Assembly (NCBI GenBank): GCA_046565595.1
Contig: JBKHYG010000110.1
Span: 1-7,708, forward strand
DNA from: JBKHYG01 sp046565595
GTDB lineage: Bacteria; Actinomycetota; AC-67
Direction: 5' to 3'
Length of the DNA stretch: 7,708 bases
Of the stretch, positions 5,604 through 7,708 are shown one piece after another. Every line of letters starts with the position of its first letter. The first letter of the stretch is position 1. The translations under genes were made by a program, and so were the position numbers. The notes under the pieces are model-generated. The model saw nothing but the letters and a program-made list of their open reading frames with translations. It was not told the origin of the DNA and ran no database searches.

Positions 5604-6722
5604 ATGACTTCCACGAAGAGGTTCTCACTCGTTGCCACCGCGTTCGCAGTGGCCGCCACCGTCCTCCTCCCTGCGGCTCCAGCCCAGGCCTACCACTCGC
5701 AGAAGGCTCAGCTGTCTCGCGAGATCAAGGACACCAAGGCTCGTCTGTCCCGCGCTCTGGCCAATGACGCTGAGATGCGCAAGATCCTGAACGAGATCAA
5801 CTCGAAGCTGCGCAGCCAGCAGGCCAAGTTGGACAGCGCCAGGGCCGAGGTTCAGAGGATCGACCAGCAGATCTCGACGACCCAGCAGCGACTGATCGCC
5901 CTCGAGAACAAGAAGACCCAGCGGCTGGACACGATCAACGATCGCGCCGCAGCGCTCTACATGATGGGGCCGATCAACTCGGTCGAGGCTGCGGCCTCAG
6001 CCAAGAGCCTCGACGAGTTCGTGGCTCGCGCGGCAGCGGTCGACTTCATCGCCTCGTTCGACCGCCGGATCCTCGAGGACCTCGCAGCGATCCGTTACGA
6101 GACCCGGATCGGACGCATCACCCTCAAGGAGGCCCGCGCGCAGGCATCGGCCCGTCGTGCAGAGGTTTCGAGCCGGGTGAGCGAGATCGCTGCCTGGCAG
6201 GCGGCGAAGCAGGAAGCTCGCGACCGGATCCGCAACAAGATCGGTAGGTACCGCGACCAGATCCGAGCCCTCGAGGCCGAGCAAGAACGGATCGAGAACA
6301 TCATCTCAGGTCGAGGCTCCTACTCGGGCAGCGTCTATACCGGCAGCGCAGGCTCGCTCGGGTTCGCCTGGCCGATCCGAGGCACCATCACATCACCGTA
6401 CGGTCCTCGCTGGGGAGGCGTCCACACAGGCATCGACATCGACTGTCGGACCGGGGACCGCATCGGCGCGAGCCGAGGCGGCAGGATCATCGCGTCCGAG
6501 TGGGGCGGCGGTTACGGCTACATGGTGATCGTGGATCACGGAGACGGCTTCTCGACGCTGTACGCGCACATGTCTCGTCTGCTGGTCAGTCGTGGCGAGA
6601 GCGTCGCTCGCGGCAGCGTCGTTGGACTCTGCGGCTCGACCGGCAACTCGACCGGCGATCACCTTCACTTCGAGATCCGCTACAACGGCAAGCACCGCAA
6701 CCCGCGGCCTTACCTGCCGTAG
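5604..6722 (+). CDS. Secreted coiled-coil M23 family peptidoglycan endopeptidase
   Basis: A 372-residue exported protein. The signal peptide (1-29, ending APAQA, cleavage before Tyr30) is followed by a long helical, Gln/Arg/Glu-rich coiled-coil region: one segment at about 31-118 and another at 165-235. Between them is an Ala-rich stretch (VEAAASAKSLDEFVARAA) like that of EnvC/NlpD-type hydrolase activators. A Gly/Ser linker (236-252) leads to a C-terminal LytM/M23 domain (253-372). Its Zn ligands and catalytic residues are intact: His274 and Asp278 (HTGID), His322 (YAHM), and His353 and His355 (HLHFE). It should therefore be an active endopeptidase cleaving peptide cross-links, rather than a degenerate activator like E. 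coli EnvC. Cys281 and Cys343 could form a disulfide. ATG 5604 was chosen because it directly opens the signal peptide; an ATG at 5597 is out of frame. Its stop abuts the stop of the convergent gene with no gap. Confidence 0.92.
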   Translation: MTSTKRFSLVATAFAVAATVLLPAAPAQAYHSQKAQLSREIKDTKARLSRALANDAEMRKILNEINSKLRSQQAKLDSARAEVQRIDQQISTTQQRLIALENKKTQRLDTINDRAAALYMMGPINSVEAAASAKSLDEFVARAAAVDFIASFDRRILEDLAAIRYETRIGRITLKEARAQASARRAEVSSRVSEIAAWQAAKQEARDRIRNKIGRYRDQIRALEAEQERIENIISGRGSYSGSVYTGSAGSLGFAWPIRGTITSPYGPRWGGVHTGIDIDCRTGDRIGASRGGRIIASEWGGGYGYMVIVDHGDGFSTLYAHMSRLLVSRGESVARGSVVGLCGSTGNSTGDHLHFEIRYNGKHRNPRPYLP

Positions 6723-7708
6723 TCACTCGTACCAGAGTGCGACACCCTCGAGTGTCGGCAACTTGATCAGCCGTTCCTTACCGTCGTTCGGGTTGATCGC
6801 GAACACCTGGGGACCACCGACGACCGGCTGCAAGCACTCTGGCTCGCATCTCTGAGCGATCTGCATCCAGAGCGTGTCTACGCGGGCATAGACGGGGTTC
6901 ATGCGCCCCGGTGGACCGATGTCGGAAACCTTGCCTGAGCGGATCTCTACGCGCCGCACCTGCACCCGGGTGCTCCGGGCCCCGGTGTCGTAGGCCGCGA
7001 ACCTCGAGTTCGGAGCGACCCAAGGGTCGTAGAAGTTGCTGATGGCCGCCGCCCTGGAACTCGAGGAGTTCCCGGATCGCCACCGTCTGACGCCGTCGTC
7101 TGATCTGAAGATGAGGCTGCCGTCTGGCGCCCATGCCGCCATCGTGGGGCCGCGGCCGGCGCCCACCTCGAAGATCAAGGATCCGTCCAACCTGCGGACC
7201 TGCAGGGGTGATCTCTGCGGATCCTCTGAGACCGATGCTGCTGTGTCGACCATCGCGAACAGATCCCCCGAGGGCGAGAACCGGATCCAGATCTGGTCAT
7301 CCCACCCGACCCCGCGTCCCTCATGAGGGATCAGTGACAGGCGCTGGACGGGTCGCTCTCCGACCAGATACCGCAGCTCCAGGGCAGGCTGTCCGGCGCT
7401 CCGTGCCACGAGAGCAGCCATGACGCTACGGTCGGGATGGATGTCGTAGGCCAGCAGGTTGCCGTCCACGCGATCGATCTCGCTGAGCGAACGCGACGCT
7501 ATGTCGATCGCCTTCACGACCGCCGTCGATGTGCCGTCCTGCACCAGGGAGATGGTGTTCGCATCTAGCCATCGCAGGTCTCGGACACCTTGCCCTGTTG
7601 CGAGTTCCGAGATCGTGTCGGTCTCCACCTGGTACAACTTGATGATGCCCTCATCCACGACCACGGCCTTCTTGGCCTTCGGAGTAGGCATCCTGACCGG
7701 CGTGGGTG
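6723..7708 (-). CDS. TolB/WD40-like beta-propeller protein, N-terminus probably beyond the window
   Basis: The frame runs from the right edge to TGA at 6725-6723. The first ATG is at 7691, which would give 322 residues, but no Shine-Dalgarno precedes it. The frame stays open to the edge, encoding PTPVR before the Met, a proline-rich stretch typical of linkers after a signal or membrane anchor. I therefore mark it as probably 5' partial. Counting from that Met, PD40-like strands recur: LAYDIHPDRSVMAALV (80-95), WIRFSPSGDLFAMVDT (135-150), AAWAPDGSLIFRSDDGV (185-201) and DPWVAPNSRFAAYDTG (222-237), suggesting six or seven blades. Cys282 and Cys286 (RCEPEC) form a CxxxC that could be a disulfide or metal site. 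No catalytic motif is seen. It is not obviously paralogous to the propeller protein at 3145-4896. Function unknown; a cell-surface or periplasmic binding role is inferred only from the fold and the proline-rich lead. Confidence 0.8.
   Translation of the reverse strand, partial: PTPVRMPTPKAKKAVVVDEGIIKLYQVETDTISELATGQGVRDLRWLDANTISLVQDGTSTAVVKAIDIASRSLSEIDRVDGNLLAYDIHPDRSVMAALVARSAGQPALELRYLVGERPVQRLSLIPHEGRGVGWDDQIWIRFSPSGDLFAMVDTAASVSEDPQRSPLQVRRLDGSLIFEVGAGRGPTMAAWAPDGSLIFRSDDGVRRWRSGNSSSSRAAAISNFYDPWVAPNSRFAAYDTGARSTRVQVRRVEIRSGKVSDIGPPGRMNPVYARVDTLWMQIAQRCEPECLQPVVGGPQVFAINPNDGKERLIKLPTLEGVALWYE
6724..6757. terminator. Twin hairpins at the zero-gap convergent stop codons
   Basis: CACTC (6724-6728) pairs with GAGTG (6735-6739) around a six-base loop, and directly beside it CGACAC (6740-6745) pairs perfectly with GTGTCG (6752-6757) around six bases. 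They start one base after the M23 stop and lie inside the 3' end of the minus-strand gene. They could end plus-strand transcription. No T-run follows, and coding constraint could explain part of the pattern. Confidence 0.4.

Noticed and set aside
5279..5767. Plus-strand open frame running through the start of hsp20 and into the peptidase gene
   Set aside because: It spans the hsp20 promoter and operator and overlaps two well-supported genes. Its translation is low-complexity and matches no family I recognise.
1..7708. CRISPR arrays, tRNA or rRNA genes, insertion sequences, defence genes
   Set aside because: I looked on both strands for spaced repeats, cloverleaf-like sequences, transposase motifs and terminal inverted repeats and saw none.

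Overview
The window is GC-rich, densely coded DNA, most likely from an actinobacterium (Actinomycetota). The support is an HspR-type operator (HAIR) over an Hsp20 promoter, GTG starts, strong G/C bias in the third codon position, and secreted proteins with Sec signals ending in APAQA. No rRNA, tRNA, CRISPR array, transposase or phage gene is visible, and I cannot name a genus.

Positions 1-3055 hold a tightly packed plus-strand metabolic operon that begins upstream of the window. It contains the 3' end of pxpC and all of pxpA (two subunits of bacterial ATP-dependent 5-oxoprolinase), a YdfG-like short-chain dehydrogenase, an MtnB-like class II aldolase-family dehydratase, and a small metal-binding cupin with an N-terminal CxxC. 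Gaps are -22, 9, 52 and 22 bp. The junction between the dehydrogenase and the MtnB-like gene carries a near-perfect 23-bp direct repeat, offset by 56 bp, that duplicates the ribosome-binding site, GTG start and first codons. This creates a 19-codon mini-ORF linked to both neighbours by GTGA stop/start overlaps. PxpA and PxpC should recycle 5-oxoproline to glutamate. The MtnB-like enzyme and the cupin could act in a branch of methylthio-pentose (methionine) salvage, but their substrates are not proven by the sequence.

Positions 3145-4896 encode a secreted protein with about seven beta-propeller-like repeats, five of which carry an Asp/Asn-rich loop, followed by an Ig-like domain. A strong hairpin at 4917-4944 separates it from a convergent hsp20 gene on the minus strand (4972-5403). 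The hsp20 promoter, with TTGACA and TACGAT boxes, is overlapped by the HAIR operator. The divergent plus-strand gene (5604-6722) encodes a secreted coiled-coil M23 endopeptidase with all its metal ligands. It meets, with no intergenic base, a minus-strand propeller-like protein whose frame stays open to the right edge, so its N-terminus probably lies outside the window.

Most of this is recognisable chromosomal content rather than a clear new system. The parts most worth a second look are the pxp/SDR/MtnB-like/cupin gene combination with its duplicated translation-start junction, and the propeller protein with metal-loop-like repeats.
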